A DNA stretch of 64,000 nucleotides from Psychrobacter sp. P11F6 (GCF_001435295.1 NZ_CM003594.1:1612001-1676000); one strand, 5' to 3'. Numbered from the stretch's first letter, positions 45,213-55,452 are shown. The notes: generated from the sequence alone by a model not told the origin. Made by a program: numbers and translations.

Positions 45213-45633
45213 AGTCAATTCCAAAATAATCATATTAAAAAATGCAGGGAAAAAAGTAACCATACTGACGTTAATATGGCTAAAAATTACAAAAAACAGT
45301 GGACAAGCAAAACTGCGTTCATTATCTACAAAACAGACCGCTTTATAAACCACTTTAACCTAATGTTTATTCACGGTAAGCTGAGTAGTTTTCATGATAG
45401 ATTGCGGTTTATTCATTTAATGATTGTCACTCTCATTCATAGGAGGTATTTACAAGGAGTGTCGTGAAAGGTAAGAAAAAATTAGCAGTCATAAGCAAAG
45501 GTGAGAGTAGATAATTCACATAGATGACCATAAAAACGTGTAATCAAAAGCACTGCTGTTATAAATAATTGCTATTATAGGGAAGCACTCATTTGTTCTT
45601 CGTTGTACCATTCATAATGCTAAGAGGTTTGTT
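45213..45633. other. Divergent promoter region, TonB receptor and MscS channel
   Basis: 421 bases without a gene. The only site that stands out is the Fur-like palindrome at 45416-45434. Near 45610 AAGAGG precedes the TTG start of the channel gene. Confidence 0.5.
45416..45434 (-). promoter_or_regulatory. Fur-box-like sequence
   Basis: On the minus strand GAGAGTGACAATCATTAAA matches the 19-base Fur consensus at 14 positions by my count. It lies about 200 bases upstream of the TonB-receptor start. Confidence 0.4.
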
Positions 45634-47634
45634 TTGTCTATTAAGTATCGCCTGATTCCTATGATTCCCAGTCCCGAGTTGTCTTCACCATACTCAATCA
45701 TCAAAATGCCACTAATGGCAATTTTATTTTTGCTTGTGATGCTGTTGAGTGCGTTGTTACCCAATAATGCATTTGCTGCTGAAGCTAGCGCACTGGGAAT
45801 GGGTGGCAGTACCAGTGAGGAGTCGGCGAGTACGCCGATACCAGATTCATTCGGACGCGATACACCGCGCCATACTGTACAGGGCTTCATCAGTGCGTTA
45901 GGTGAAAATGACTATCTGCTGGCGAGTAATTATTTAAACTTATCAAAGTCTGACAATCCAACCACAATCGTTCGTCAGTTTAAGCAAGCGCTGGATGCAG
46001 GTGGGCGTTTTCAGCCTGATTTGCAGATTAATAATACGCCTGAGGGCAACCTAACTGATCAGCTACCGCCAAGCCAAGAAAACGTCGGTGCGATTAATGT
46101 GGGTGAAAAAAGTGTGCCACTGATACTTGAAAGAGTGGTATCTAAGCAAGGAGAGCAGTACTGGCAGTTTTCTACGGATACGCTCAGCTCAGTACCAGAA
46201 GTCATAGAAAATACCGAACCAACGTTAGTGTCTCGCTATACTTTTGATTCCTTAGAAGGCAAAAAGCTGTTTGGTTATCAAGTGGCGGATTTAGCCGCAG
46301 CGTTAATGATGACTGTCGGCAGCTTTGTGTTTACTTATATCATGGTATGGCTGCTGTACCATCTATTACGAATCATCTATCCTCGTGTGCGCGGCGTACC
46401 ATTGCCATTACCTGATAAGGTCGTATTGCCTCTGGCAGTGGTCATCATGGCGCTGATACTGTCAGAAGTGATGGTGTATGCAGGCGTGTCGGTGACGCTA
46501 CGTGAACCGATCAATCGTTTTACTGAGATTGCATCTTGGCTTGCATTAACTTGGTTGCTGTTACGAGTCATCGATGCCATATTCACTCGTGCGGTAAACT
46601 TAAGTTATAAGAAAAATTATACTGAACGTGTCTCTATCTTGGGGCTGCTACGCAAAGTGGTCAAAGCGTTGCTGCTGATCTTTGCTGTGATTGTTATCTT
46701 CGGCAATTTGGGTTTTGATTTGACCACGGGTATTGCCGCCTTGGGTGTGGGTGGTTTGGCATTAGCACTGGGTGCGCAAAAAACCATCGAAAACCTTGTT
46801 GGTAGTGTCGTGGTCGTGGCGGATTCGCCCGTACGTATTGGTGATTATTGTAAGTTTGGCACTTATGAAGGCACAGTCATTGATATTGGTATTCGCTCAT
46901 CACGTGTGCGCACCTTGACGCGCACTGTTGTGACTGTACCAAACGGTGATTTTTCATCAATGCAAATTGAAAACTTTACATCCCGCGATATGTTTCGCTT
47001 CTTCCATCAGTTATATATTAAGCGCACTGCTGATATTGATGTGGTCTTTAAGATGGTTAAGGACTTGGATGAGTTTATAGATGAGCATTATTTGACCAAC
47101 CAAGAATGGAATCAGGTCAATATTTTAGAGCTACGTCAAGACTGCTATATCATTCAATTACAGGCGTATGTTAATGCTAATGGCGTGACTGAGTTCTATG
47201 ACAAACAGAACGTTTTGTTTGTTGATTTATTGAACCAAGTTGCGAAATATGATGTCGAGCATGCTTTGCCAACGCAGCAGCTTATTGTCAATCAAACTGA
47301 GCTTGAGCATCACATAGAAAACGAAATTGAAGATAAGAATAAGGAAGGTAACGTCGCTGAAACGACAAAAGACATGTCAAATGATGACCATACTGATGAC
47401 GATGCTAGCGACAATAAGGATAACAACAACGATGATAAGCATGCCGTGGACTTGAGTAAAGGTAAAGATAACGTCAAGACAGATGAAAAAGGCAGTCAGC
47501 GAACCTCTAAATCAGTCGAAAGTAAAAAAGACAATGCGTTAAAGGCATTGAGAAATAAAAGCCGTATGATAAAGAAAATCAAGTTCAAGTACGCAAAAAG
47601 AAAATCTGGCTTTTCTATATGGAATCAGCCATAA
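45634..47634 (+). CDS. MscS-family mechanosensitive channel
   Basis: A 666-residue protein. An N-terminal signal or membrane helix ends near NNAFA, followed by a periplasmic domain of ~180 residues, four or so membrane helices from about residue 215, and the MscS pore helix with LGVGGLALALGAQKTIENL. The beta domain has IGDYCKFGTYEGTVIDIGIRS. The last ~110 residues form a highly charged, probably disordered tail (D/N/K-rich). TTG at 45634 is the probable start because AAGAGG lies six bases upstream; the ATG at 45661 has none. Role: pressure-release channel under hypo-osmotic shock. Confidence 0.88.
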   Translation: MSIKYRLIPMIPSPELSSPYSIIKMPLMAILFLLVMLLSALLPNNAFAAEASALGMGGSTSEESASTPIPDSFGRDTPRHTVQGFISALGENDYLLASNYLNLSKSDNPTTIVRQFKQALDAGGRFQPDLQINNTPEGNLTDQLPPSQENVGAINVGEKSVPLILERVVSKQGEQYWQFSTDTLSSVPEVIENTEPTLVSRYTFDSLEGKKLFGYQVADLAAALMMTVGSFVFTYIMVWLLYHLLRIIYPRVRGVPLPLPDKVVLPLAVVIMALILSEVMVYAGVSVTLREPINRFTEIASWLALTWLLLRVIDAIFTRAVNLSYKKNYTERVSILGLLRKVVKALLLIFAVIVIFGNLGFDLTTGIAALGVGGLALALGAQKTIENLVGSVVVVADSPVRIGDYCKFGTYEGTVIDIGIRSSRVRTLTRTVVTVPNGDFSSMQIENFTSRDMFRFFHQLYIKRTADIDVVFKMVKDLDEFIDEHYLTNQEWNQVNILELRQDCYIIQLQAYVNANGVTEFYDKQNVLFVDLLNQVAKYDVEHALPTQQLIVNQTELEHHIENEIEDKNKEGNVAETTKDMSNDDHTDDDASDNKDNNNDDKHAVDLSKGKDNVKTDEKGSQRTSKSVESKKDNALKALRNKSRMIKKIKFKYAKRKSGFSIWNQP

Positions 47635-47793
47635 GATTATGGATTGAAAGCTGTATAAGATCAGCACTTAAGGTAAGTATCAAGCGTTTATCTTATACCA
47701 TTCACAAAAATTAGAGCAGCAAAGAAAACGAGTGCTAGACTAAGCTTAAGCTAAGCGAGTTTGACATAGTGAATCGTACTTGGGTGTTTGGCA

Positions 47794-48426
47794 TTATAAA
47801 GGGACAGCAGTTTGATTACGTAATAGGCCGTAGTATGACCATAGCAACAAACTGGCAGCGCTGCGATGTGGTGACCAATCTTGTGTTAGATTCTTTAACT
47901 GTTTCGGCGTTGGACGTTCCATTAAGCCTAATAACGCCATCGCCGCTACTTTAATTGCTAGATCATCGACCGCAAGTACGTCTGCACGTTTCAGAGAGAA
48001 TAATAAATACATCTCAGCCGTCCAGCGACCAATACCAGTAACGGCTGTCAGCACTTCTATTGCTTCTTCATCAGGCAAAATTTCTAACGCAGCAAAGTCT
48101 ATATCATGATCGACTAATGAGCGAATGTAACGGGTTTTTTGTTTAGATAACCCTTGCGCTCTTAAGTCCTCATCTGTTGCTTTGATAATTGCCTGTGGAT
48201 TCGTCAAGGCGGCATCAAGTAGCCTTTGCCAAATACTGGCTGCTGCTGCCACAGACAGCTGTTGACCAACCATTGCTCGCATCAACTGCTCAAACCCACC
48301 GACATTATGCCGTAGACTGGGCATACCGACTTGTTCATAGATAGACAAAAATCTTGGCTCGATAACAATCAAAGCCATGATATGTTCATGTAGCTGTTGC
48401 GTGTTCTCAATGGTCTGTATGCTCAT
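47794..48426 (-). CDS. DNA-3-methyladenine glycosylase II-like (HhH-GPD)
   Basis: A 210-residue base-excision repair enzyme of the AlkA/MAG family without the N-terminal AlkA domain. Features: MVGQQLSVAAAASIW, the helix-hairpin-helix LTAVTGIGRWTAEMYLLF with the catalytic aspartate in ADVLAVDDLAIK. It removes alkylated purines from DNA. Gene is convergent with the mscS gene; about 160 bases lie between them without a clear terminator. Confidence 0.9.
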   Translation of the reverse strand: MSIQTIENTQQLHEHIMALIVIEPRFLSIYEQVGMPSLRHNVGGFEQLMRAMVGQQLSVAAAASIWQRLLDAALTNPQAIIKATDEDLRAQGLSKQKTRYIRSLVDHDIDFAALEILPDEEAIEVLTAVTGIGRWTAEMYLLFSLKRADVLAVDDLAIKVAAMALLGLMERPTPKQLKNLTQDWSPHRSAASLLLWSYYGLLRNQTAVPL

Positions 48427-48524
48427 AAATGCTTATCCTGATTTATGCAAATATCGCTATCGCTAGATGTTAAATGTAGGGGCTATAGTCGATAAAGATT
48501 AAATAATGATTTTATGAGCATAAC

Positions 48525-48552
48525 AAAAGGACTGCCAATAAGCAGTCCTTTT
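48525..48552 (-). terminator. Terminator of the Smr-domain gene
   Basis: Perfect 11-base stem AAAAGGACTGC / GCAGTCCTTTT with a six-base loop, T run on the minus strand. Confidence 0.85.
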
Positions 48553-48582
48553 GATTCTTCATACTAACTCTCACACTAAAAA

Positions 48583-49314
48583 CTATTCACCATCAGCTTT
48601 AGATTTTTTGAGCAGTACCAATACTGCACCGTTACCACCATCTTTTGGCGGTGCAGAGCAAAATGCCAATACTTCTGGTAGTTGACGCAGCCAACCGTTG
48701 ACGCAGGTTTTTAAAATGGCCTCAGAGCCTTTACCATGAACGATTTTTACCATGGTCTCATTTTTCTGTTTTGCTTGGCTTAGGAGTTGAGTCATTGCCA
48801 CGCGCGCCTCTTCGATGGTACAACCATGAATATCTACGGCGTCATACCAACGTAGTTTGCCTTTTTTAAGCTGATCAAAGATTTTATTCTGCAAAGTCGG
48901 CTGTTTGTAAGATAAATAGGCTTCAGCAGCGACAGGGTTGAGTAGTGCTTGCATATCTGACAAGCCAGCTCCCAAATCACTCGCTTCACTACCTTGCGCG
49001 GCAGCACGTTTAGACAAGGTGGTCGCATCAGGTTTGCCCGCTTTGCTCGCATTGGCAGGTGAGCGTACGTTTTTGTCTTCAAGCTGATTTACGCCATGCA
49101 TTGCTTGCATAAACAGAACTTTGTCATCGTCAATATGCTCGCTAGCCATTTGCTTGACAGTCTTGTTTACTTGCTTTTGCGTGGGCAATGATACAGGCTC
49201 AGTAGGCTTTTGATTTTCATCTTCAGGCGAATTGGTATCACGACCTTTGCTAAGTTGGCCTTTTAGCTCTTTGAGCTGGTCTTGCATTTCTTTTGAAAAT
49301 AGAGAGTTTGACAT
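48583..49314 (-). CDS. Smr/MutS2-type domain protein
   Basis: A 243-residue protein with a polar N-terminal half (many K, Q and D; probably disordered) and a C-terminal Smr domain: YDAVDIHGCTIEEARVAM followed by VKIVHGKGSEAILK, the HGxG nuclease motif. Smr proteins cleave or nick DNA/RNA; related ones act in ribosome rescue, like SmrB. The domain order fits the stand-alone YfcN/SmrB group. Single gene before trpC. Confidence 0.85.
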   Translation of the reverse strand: MSNSLFSKEMQDQLKELKGQLSKGRDTNSPEDENQKPTEPVSLPTQKQVNKTVKQMASEHIDDDKVLFMQAMHGVNQLEDKNVRSPANASKAGKPDATTLSKRAAAQGSEASDLGAGLSDMQALLNPVAAEAYLSYKQPTLQNKIFDQLKKGKLRWYDAVDIHGCTIEEARVAMTQLLSQAKQKNETMVKIVHGKGSEAILKTCVNGWLRQLPEVLAFCSAPPKDGGNGAVLVLLKKSKADGE

Positions 49315-49382
49315 AGAATTTAACGTATCGTTGGTTGATGAATGATGGATTGATTTAAACTGTTTAGTAGACTTAAGCCACT

Positions 49383-50261
49383 TTACCCGTCTGCTGCGAC
49401 GCCCGCAAGTAAGGATTGTAACGCTTGTCCAGGATGATCAGTCTTCATGAACTGTTCACCGATTAAAAAGTGCTGAATATTGTGCTTCAACATCAAATGA
49501 ATATCAGCGCTATTATGAATGCCACTTTCGGTGACGATAAGCGGTTTAAGCGTGCTGTCCATATCAGCCGCCAGTGCGTCGATTAAAATATTTTTTAGAT
49601 CTAGCGTGGTTTGCAAGTCGACATCGAAAGTATTTAAATCACGATTATTAATACCATAAATATTATGCGCTGAGCGCGGTAGCTGTAGCGCACGTTCAAG
49701 TTCGGCTTTAGTATGGACTTCTATCAATACATCCATACCCAATTCGATACTTAGCGCATGCAGCTCTTGTACTTGGATGTCGTCAAGGCAGGCCATAATA
49801 AGTAAAATACAGTCAGCTCCCATCAGATAAGATTGATAGATCTGGTACACATCTATCATAAAATCTTTACGCAGTATCGGTAGGCTTACCGCATTAGCTG
49901 CTTGAATAAGGTAGCTGTCATCACCTTGGAAATAATCGCGATCAGTCAATACAGACAGACAGCTGGCGCCCGCTTGTTCGTATTGCTTGGCAAATAGGGC
50001 GGGCGCGAAGTTGTGATTGATAACGCCCTTAGAAGGAGAGGCTTTTTTAATCTCAGCGATGATACCAATACCATGCTCTTTAGTGCTAGCCGCTCGCAGC
50101 GCCGCCGCAAAGCCACGACGTGGTTTGTTATCCGCCGCGACTTGCGCTTGTAAGTCTTCAAGAGATAATACCTCGCGTGCGGCATTTATTTCTTCCACTT
50201 TAGTGGCGACAATGCGTTGCAATACGGAAGAAATATCTGTCTTGGTTTCTGTATGAGTCAT
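49383..50261 (-). CDS. trpC: Indole-3-glycerol phosphate synthase (TrpC)
   Basis: A 292-residue TIM-barrel enzyme forming indole-glycerol phosphate from CdRP in tryptophan synthesis. Motifs: GIIAEIKKASPSKG, LRKDFMIDVYQIYQ, GINNRDLNTF and VTESGI. Start is the ATG at 50261 with GGAT upstream; an in-frame TTG at 50297 is less likely. Monofunctional (no TrpF fusion), as in Pseudomonas and Acinetobacter. Last gene of trpG-trpD-trpC. Confidence 0.95.
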   Translation of the reverse strand: MTHTETKTDISSVLQRIVATKVEEINAAREVLSLEDLQAQVAADNKPRRGFAAALRAASTKEHGIGIIAEIKKASPSKGVINHNFAPALFAKQYEQAGASCLSVLTDRDYFQGDDSYLIQAANAVSLPILRKDFMIDVYQIYQSYLMGADCILLIMACLDDIQVQELHALSIELGMDVLIEVHTKAELERALQLPRSAHNIYGINNRDLNTFDVDLQTTLDLKNILIDALAADMDSTLKPLIVTESGIHNSADIHLMLKHNIQHFLIGEQFMKTDHPGQALQSLLAGVAADG

Positions 50262-50331
50262 GCTGGTATCCGAATATCGTTGAATGTAAATAGACAAAAT
50301 AGCTAGAGTGCACAGTAATGGTGCTTAGCCG

Positions 50332-51453
50332 TTAAGCAGGAGTCACTAGTTGCTGCGTGTATGTGGCGAGAGACTCAAGCTTGAGTAACGCATCACCATT
50401 TTGAATGACTGTTTGTGCCCGGCTCACACCATTAGCATAGTTGCTGGCAAGTCCTGCGGTATATATGGCCGCGCCTGCATTTAGTGCAATCATATCACGT
50501 GCTTTAAGTACAGCACGATCTTGAGAGTTTTCTCCTGATAGAGCCGCGCGAATAAGCTCAAGACTTTGCGCTGGAGAATCTACATCGATACCGATAAGGG
50601 TTTGTGACTCAATACCTGCATCTTCTGGCATCATCTCATAAACAGATATCTCACCGTCTTTTAATTCAGCGACAGTGGTTGAGGTAGCGAGACTGATTTC
50701 ATCCAAACCGTCTTTTGCGCCCACAACCATGACATGACGTGCGCCTAAGTTTTTCATGACTTTAGCGATAGGCTCGCACAGCTGAGCGGTAAAGACACCG
50801 ATTACCAGATTGGGTGTGCCAGCAGGGTTGGTTAATGGTCCTAAAATATTAAAGATGGTACGCGCTTTGAGCTCGCGGCGTACTGGATTGGCATAACGCA
50901 TGGCACTGTGATGATTGGGCGCAAACAAAAAGCCGATACCTTGGTTTTCGATACATTCTTTAGATTGCTCAGGAGTAAGTGCCAGACTGATACCTGCTTG
51001 CTCAAGCAAATCTGAGCTACCAGAGTTGGTAGAGACGCCGCGGTTACCATGTTTGGCCACTTGCGCACCAGCGGCGGCAGCAACCAGCGCTGATGCAGTA
51101 GAGACATTAAATAAATTGGCACCATCACCGCCAGTTCCGACGATATCGACTAAGTAATTACAGCCCCGTGGTTCGATATTGGCTGCTAACGCACGCATTG
51201 CACTGGCAGAGGCAGTAATCTCATCGATGGACTCACCTTTCATACGCAGACCAGTCAAAATAGCACCCATCATGGCGTCGCTACATCTGCCTTGCATGAT
51301 AATCAGCATCACCTGATACATCTCATCAAAGGTTAAATCAATGTGCTGAAAAATTCGCCCCAAAGCTGTCGTCAGTAGCGTATGTGTCTCTTCATCAGAC
51401 AGTTGAGCAATGTTAGCTGGGTTAGGGCTTTCATTTGTTTTTGTTGTACTCAT
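50332..51453 (-). CDS. trpD: Anthranilate phosphoribosyltransferase (TrpD)
   Basis: A 373-residue enzyme transferring phosphoribose from PRPP to anthranilate. The PRPP loop DIVGTGGDGANLFN, the KHGNRGVS segment and FNILGPLTNPA are clear. The N-terminus has ~20 extra residues. Lies between trpG (108 bases upstream) and trpC (70 bases downstream). Confidence 0.95.
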   Translation of the reverse strand: MSTTKTNESPNPANIAQLSDEETHTLLTTALGRIFQHIDLTFDEMYQVMLIIMQGRCSDAMMGAILTGLRMKGESIDEITASASAMRALAANIEPRGCNYLVDIVGTGGDGANLFNVSTASALVAAAAGAQVAKHGNRGVSTNSGSSDLLEQAGISLALTPEQSKECIENQGIGFLFAPNHHSAMRYANPVRRELKARTIFNILGPLTNPAGTPNLVIGVFTAQLCEPIAKVMKNLGARHVMVVGAKDGLDEISLATSTTVAELKDGEISVYEMMPEDAGIESQTLIGIDVDSPAQSLELIRAALSGENSQDRAVLKARDMIALNAGAAIYTAGLASNYANGVSRAQTVIQNGDALLKLESLATYTQQLVTPA

Positions 51454-51561
51454 TATGATCTCTCTTAATATCTTTATACGTTAATTTTAAATTATCAATA
51501 GAATAGGTTTTATTTTAATTTTGTTATTAACGCCTTTTTTAGAACATGCTTTAATAGACTG

Positions 51562-52185
51562 TTAGCCGACTTGTGGTAGTTCATCTGAGGTTAGTGCTGA
51601 CAAATGATGCGTTTGCAAAAAATTGTTGAGTAGCTGATAACCTGCTTCGCTTAAGATAGACTCAGGATGGAATTGTACACCTTCTATCGCAAACGTTTTA
51701 TGACGGATACCCATGATTTCTTCAATACTGCCATCACTGTTTTGTGTCCATGCGGTCAGCTCAAGACAATCGGGCAGGCTGGTTTTATCAATGACAAGCG
51801 AATGATAGCGCGTGACTTGTACGGGATTAGGTAAGCCTTCAAAGACACCTTGGTCAGTATGATAAACGGCGGATAAGCGGCCATGCATGACTTCACCAGC
51901 CTTGACCACTTGTCCACCAAATGCCTGTCCAATTGCCTGATGTCCTAGGCAAATACCTAGTATCGGTATCACGCCCTGAAAAGTCTTGATAGCTTCTAGA
52001 GAGATACCAGCTTGATCAGGATCGCAGGGACCGGGGCCAATGACGATCGCATCTGGCGCAAGGGTTCTAATATTTTCAATAGTGGTTTGATCGTTACGCC
52101 AGACGGTGATGTCCTGCTGTAATTCACCGAAGTACTGTACAATATTGTACGTAAAGCTGTCGTAATTATCGATCATCAGAATCAT
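51562..52185 (-). CDS. trpG: Glutamine amidotransferase, anthranilate synthase component II (TrpG/PabA)
   Basis: A 207-residue class I glutamine amidotransferase that supplies ammonia to TrpE. Active-site cysteine in [12 protein letters not shown], histidine and glutamate in [11 protein letters not shown]-terminus [14 protein letters not shown] is typical. It may also serve 4-aminodeoxychorismate synthesis (PabA), as in related bacteria. trpE is not next to it within this window. Confidence 0.93.
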   Translation of the reverse strand: MILMIDNYDSFTYNIVQYFGELQQDITVWRNDQTTIENIRTLAPDAIVIGPGPCDPDQAGISLEAIKTFQGVIPILGICLGHQAIGQAFGGQVVKAGEVMHGRLSAVYHTDQGVFEGLPNPVQVTRYHSLVIDKTSLPDCLELTAWTQNSDGSIEEIMGIRHKTFAIEGVQFHPESILSEAGYQLLNNFLQTHHLSALTSDELPQVG

Positions 52186-52345
52186 TAGCGTTCTACTTAT
52201 TGAGTTCTACTTATGGAGATGGTTATATAACGCCGTTATCTTACCACTATTTTGTAGACTATCAAATGTAGGGTACAGGCGACCCAAATAAGTGGTGAAT
52301 AACAATCTATTTTGCTTATGGGATGACATTCGTTAACATCTCAAA

Positions 52346-52403
52346 CGCACTAAAAAAGTACATAATTTTTATTTATACATTCAATATGCACTAATTTAGT
52401 GCA
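52346..52403 (+). promoter_or_regulatory. Two NtrC-like enhancer sites upstream of glnA
   Basis: TGCACTAATTTAGTGCA (52387-52403) is a perfect palindrome of the NtrC form TGCAC-N7-GTGCA. CGCACTAAAAAAGTACA (52346-52362) is a weaker copy, with centres 41 bases apart. The pair lies about 150 bases before the sigma-54 promoter. Confidence 0.75.
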
Positions 52404-52556
52404 GTCATGCGTTATTAATGACTCTGGATAAATAATTTGTATGACACCACTGACGATAAATCTACGGCTGAAATAGTTTCAAAAATATTATAAGTTGCTG
52501 TAATTATTATTAATAACTATCCTTTTATCCTCTATATTTTCAGCGTTATAAAAAAC

Positions 52557-52572
52557 TGGCATAGCCTTTGCA
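52557..52572 (+). promoter_or_regulatory. Sigma-54 promoter of glnA
   Basis: TGGCATAGCCTTTGCA matches the consensus TGGCACG-N4-TTGCW, with GG and GC at the required spacing. Transcription would start near 52584, giving a leader of about 305 bases. Confidence 0.8.
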
Positions 52573-52889
52573 TTATTATTGTTATGATTATCTTTGGTGA
52601 TAAAGTGGTCAATAATTATTATTAACAAGTGCCTGAAGAGTTCAGCATAATGAGTGATATGTTGTTAGAATAATATCGAACCAAAACACTGGCGGGTCTT
52701 ATTAAGCGCATAACTTAGATGACTATCTTGACTAATAATATTGACAGTGCTGATAATAAGCATAATATTGAACAGGATATTTAGCGCTAAACGCAGCGCT
52801 GACTGTTATCAAACCAGAGATTTTTAACCAACAGATTGTACTTATAATTTCAAATCGCAATAACCTAATCAACACAACGGAGACTATTT

Positions 52890-54299
52890 ATGTCGAACAA
52901 ACTACTAGATCTTATCCAATCCTCTAATGCTAAATGGGTTGATTTTCGCTTCACTGATACGCGTGGTAAAGAGCAACATATCAGCTTCCCAGCGCACAGC
53001 ATTGATGAAGAAGTGATGGAAGATGGCAAAATGTTTGATGGCTCATCTATCGCTGGTTGGAAAGGTATCGAAGCGTCAGATATGATCTTGCGTCCTGATC
53101 CAGAGACGGCTTTTCTTGACCCGTTCTTTGATTCACTTACCGTAGTTGTTACTTGCGATATCATCGAGCCATCAACGCTACAAGGTTATGATCGTGACCC
53201 ACGTTCTATTGCGCGCCGCGCCGAAGAGTACTTAAAGTCAACGGGCATTGGTGATACTGCTTATTTTGGTCCTGAGCCTGAGTTCTTTATATTTGATGAT
53301 GTGAAATGGTCAATTGATATGTCTGGCGTTAGCCATAAGATCACAGCCGAAGAAGCGGCATGGTCGACTAACAATGACTATGAATGGGGCAACATGGGAC
53401 ATCGTCCACGTGTTAAAGGCGCTTACTTCCCAGTACCACCAATCGATAGCTCGCAAGACATGCGCTCTGTTATGTGTGAGCGTTTAGAAGAAATCATCGG
53501 CGAAGGCTGTGTCGAAGTTCATCACCATGAAGTTGCGCCTTGCCAGTCAGAAATTGGTGTCGCTTTTAATACGTTAGTCAAAAAAGCCGATGAAGTACAG
53601 CAGCTAAAGTATGTTGTGCATAATGTTGCGCATCAGTTTGGTAAAACGGCTACCTTTATGCCAAAACCAATCGTTGGTGACAACGGTTCAGGCATGCACG
53701 TGCATATGTCAATCTCTAAAGATGGTGTTAATACTTTCTCAGGTGATGAGTATGCGGGTCTTTCTGAATCTGCACTGTATTTCATCGGTGGTATCATCAA
53801 GCATGCGCGTGCGTTGAATGCGATTACCAACCCATCGACTAATAGCTATAAGCGCCTAGTACCGCATTATGAAGCGCCTATCAAACTTGCGTACTCAGCA
53901 TCTAACCGCTCAGCATCTATCCGTATTCCACATGTTAGCAGCCCAAAAGCGGTACGTGTTGAAGCACGTTTCCCTGATCCAGCAGCCAACCCATACTTAA
54001 CGTTTGCAGCGTTACTAATGGCAGGTCTTGATGGTATTCAAAATAAAATACATCCGGGTGAAGCTGCTGACAAAAACTTGTATGATTTACCACCAGAAGA
54101 AGAAGCACTCATCCCAACTGTTGCGGAGAGCTTAGAAGTTGCACTACAAGCCTTGCGTGATGATCATGAGTTCTTATTAAAAGGTGATGTATTCACTGAA
54201 GACATGCTAGAGGCGTTCATCGCTTTGAAAGAAGAAGAAGTGCAACGTGTCAATGTAACCGTGCATCCCGTTGAGTTTGACTTATACTACAGCTGCTAA
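52890..54299 (+). CDS. glnA: Glutamine synthetase type I (GlnA)
   Basis: A 469-residue enzyme making glutamine from glutamate, ammonia and ATP; dodecamer in the cytosol. Motifs: [10 protein letters not shown] (catalytic Asp loop), [26 protein letters not shown], and the adenylylation tyrosine Y398 in NLYDLPPEE, so GlnE control is expected. Upstream a sigma-54 promoter and NtrC sites indicate induction under nitrogen limitation. Followed by a strong terminator. Confidence 0.97.
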   Translation: MSNKLLDLIQSSNAKWVDFRFTDTRGKEQHISFPAHSIDEEVMEDGKMFDGSSIAGWKGIEASDMILRPDPETAFLDPFFDSLTVVVTCDIIEPSTLQGYDRDPRSIARRAEEYLKSTGIGDTAYFGPEPEFFIFDDVKWSIDMSGVSHKITAEEAAWSTNNDYEWGNMGHRPRVKGAYFPVPPIDSSQDMRSVMCERLEEIIGEGCVEVHHHEVAPCQSEIGVAFNTLVKKADEVQQLKYVVHNVAHQFGKTATFMPKPIVGDNGSGMHVHMSISKDGVNTFSGDEYAGLSESALYFIGGIIKHARALNAITNPSTNSYKRLVPHYEAPIKLAYSASNRSASIRIPHVSSPKAVRVEARFPDPAANPYLTFAALLMAGLDGIQNKIHPGEAADKNLYDLPPEEEALIPTVAESLEVALQALRDDHEFLLKGDVFTEDMLEAFIALKEEEVQRVNVTVHPVEFDLYYSC

Positions 54300-54335
54300 T
54301 TTATAGCTAATACGCTCACAGCAAACGCAATTCAT

Positions 54336-54370
54336 AAAAACCAGCTAAGTTATTCTTAGCTGGTTTTTTT
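54336..54370 (+). terminator. Terminator of glnA
   Basis: AAAAACCAGCTAAG / CTTAGCTGGTTTTT perfect stem with a five-base loop and seven T residues. Confidence 0.92.
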
Positions 54371-54493
54371 ACGTCTCAATAATAATTTGCTAAATCAACG
54401 GATCTGTCCTCTTTGAAATTATTACTGATTTAACGCCCAAAGTATCGCATAATAGATATTCATAATATTAGGTACTCATTAGGTTGACTGACT

Positions 54494-55291
54494 ATGACTT
54501 CATTATCAAAACCGGTTTTTTCAAACAGTAAGTTAGGGTTGGCACTGATTGCTGCTACGATGCTTAGTATGGCAACTCTCTATGCCCCTTTGGCAAATGC
54601 CGCGCCTATCTATAAAGTTATTGACGAAAAAACAGGTCAAGTCACCTTTACCGATCGCCCGCAAAATTATGAGCAGCAGGCAGGTAAACAAATCAGCCAA
54701 ACGGGTGTCACGACGAAAGAAAGTCGCGTCAGCTCAAGTAACAGTGATAACACGAGTAGTCCGCCTTCTTCTAGTAATGTTAATACGACTACGCAAAATA
54801 CGGCTGCTAAAAATAGCCCTGTCGCCAAACCAGTCGTCAATTATCAGCTTGCTATTACTGAACCAAGCGCAGAACGTGCATATCGTCGCCCAGCACAAAG
54901 CATTGATGTCAATGTGCAAGTGAAGCCGAACTTACAAGCAGGTGATAGTGTTAGTATCTATTTGGATGGCAATGAAGTCGCGCAAGGTCTCAGCGCCTCG
55001 ATTGCAACGGTAGATGTTTTACCAGGATCGCATAAGATAAAAGCTGTGCTAAAAAATGAGAAAGGTCAAATACTCAAACAATTAGAGCGTACGGTTTATG
55101 TGATTCAAAACAATACAACATTGCAAAATAATAAGAAAATCGCGCAACAGCTTTTAGCTTATCAAAATCTACCTTGGTATCAAAAAGTGCTGTTAAAAAT
55201 GCGTCAAGAGGGCAAACAACCGAATATGCAATCATTTACTAAGCCTATAGTGGACAAACCTATGACGCTTGAGCAACCAGTGACAAATTGA
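54494..55291 (+). CDS. DUF4124-domain exported protein
   Basis: A 265-residue protein. A signal peptide ends near PLANAAP. The DUF4124 motif follows at once (IYKVIDEKTGQVTFTDRP). A Ser/Asn/Thr-rich linker of about 50 residues leads to a beta-rich region (YQLAITEPSAERAYRR, GDSVSIYLDGNEVAQG) resembling an Ig-like or PEGA-like fold. Probably periplasmic; function unknown. Single gene ending at a bidirectional terminator. Confidence 0.8.
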   Translation: MTSLSKPVFSNSKLGLALIAATMLSMATLYAPLANAAPIYKVIDEKTGQVTFTDRPQNYEQQAGKQISQTGVTTKESRVSSSNSDNTSSPPSSSNVNTTTQNTAAKNSPVAKPVVNYQLAITEPSAERAYRRPAQSIDVNVQVKPNLQAGDSVSIYLDGNEVAQGLSASIATVDVLPGSHKIKAVLKNEKGQILKQLERTVYVIQNNTTLQNNKKIAQQLLAYQNLPWYQKVLLKMRQEGKQPNMQSFTKPIVDKPMTLEQPVTN

Positions 55292-55373
55292 CTTGTAGTC
55301 AATGTGTCAATCATGGATAAGTATAAGAGTTCATACAAAGTAGAGTAACTTTATAAGTTAATTTCTTCTATAT

Positions 55374-55417
55374 AAACATAAAGGCAAGCGCTGCAATCAG
55401 CGCTTGCCTTTATGTTT
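55374..55417. terminator. Bidirectional terminator, perfect 20-base stem
   Basis: AAACATAAAGGCAAGCGCTG and its exact complement flank a CAAT loop. It separates two convergent genes. Confidence 0.92.
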
Positions 55418-55452
55418 ATTCAGGATATTTATTAATCCTATGTATTTATAGC

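Larger units (their letters stand above)
52186..52889 (+). other. 704-base control region of glnA
   Basis: Holds two NtrC-like palindromes, a sigma-54 promoter (separate entries) and then about 300 bases of leader, AT-rich, without a clear gene. It also includes the promoter region for the divergent trpG gene. The glnA ATG has ACGGAGAC upstream. Confidence 0.6.

Noticed and set aside
45213..45433. Cobalamin riboswitch for the BtuB-like receptor
   Set aside because: A short GTCCACTG on the minus strand recalls part of the class, but no B12 box or other conserved segments could be found.
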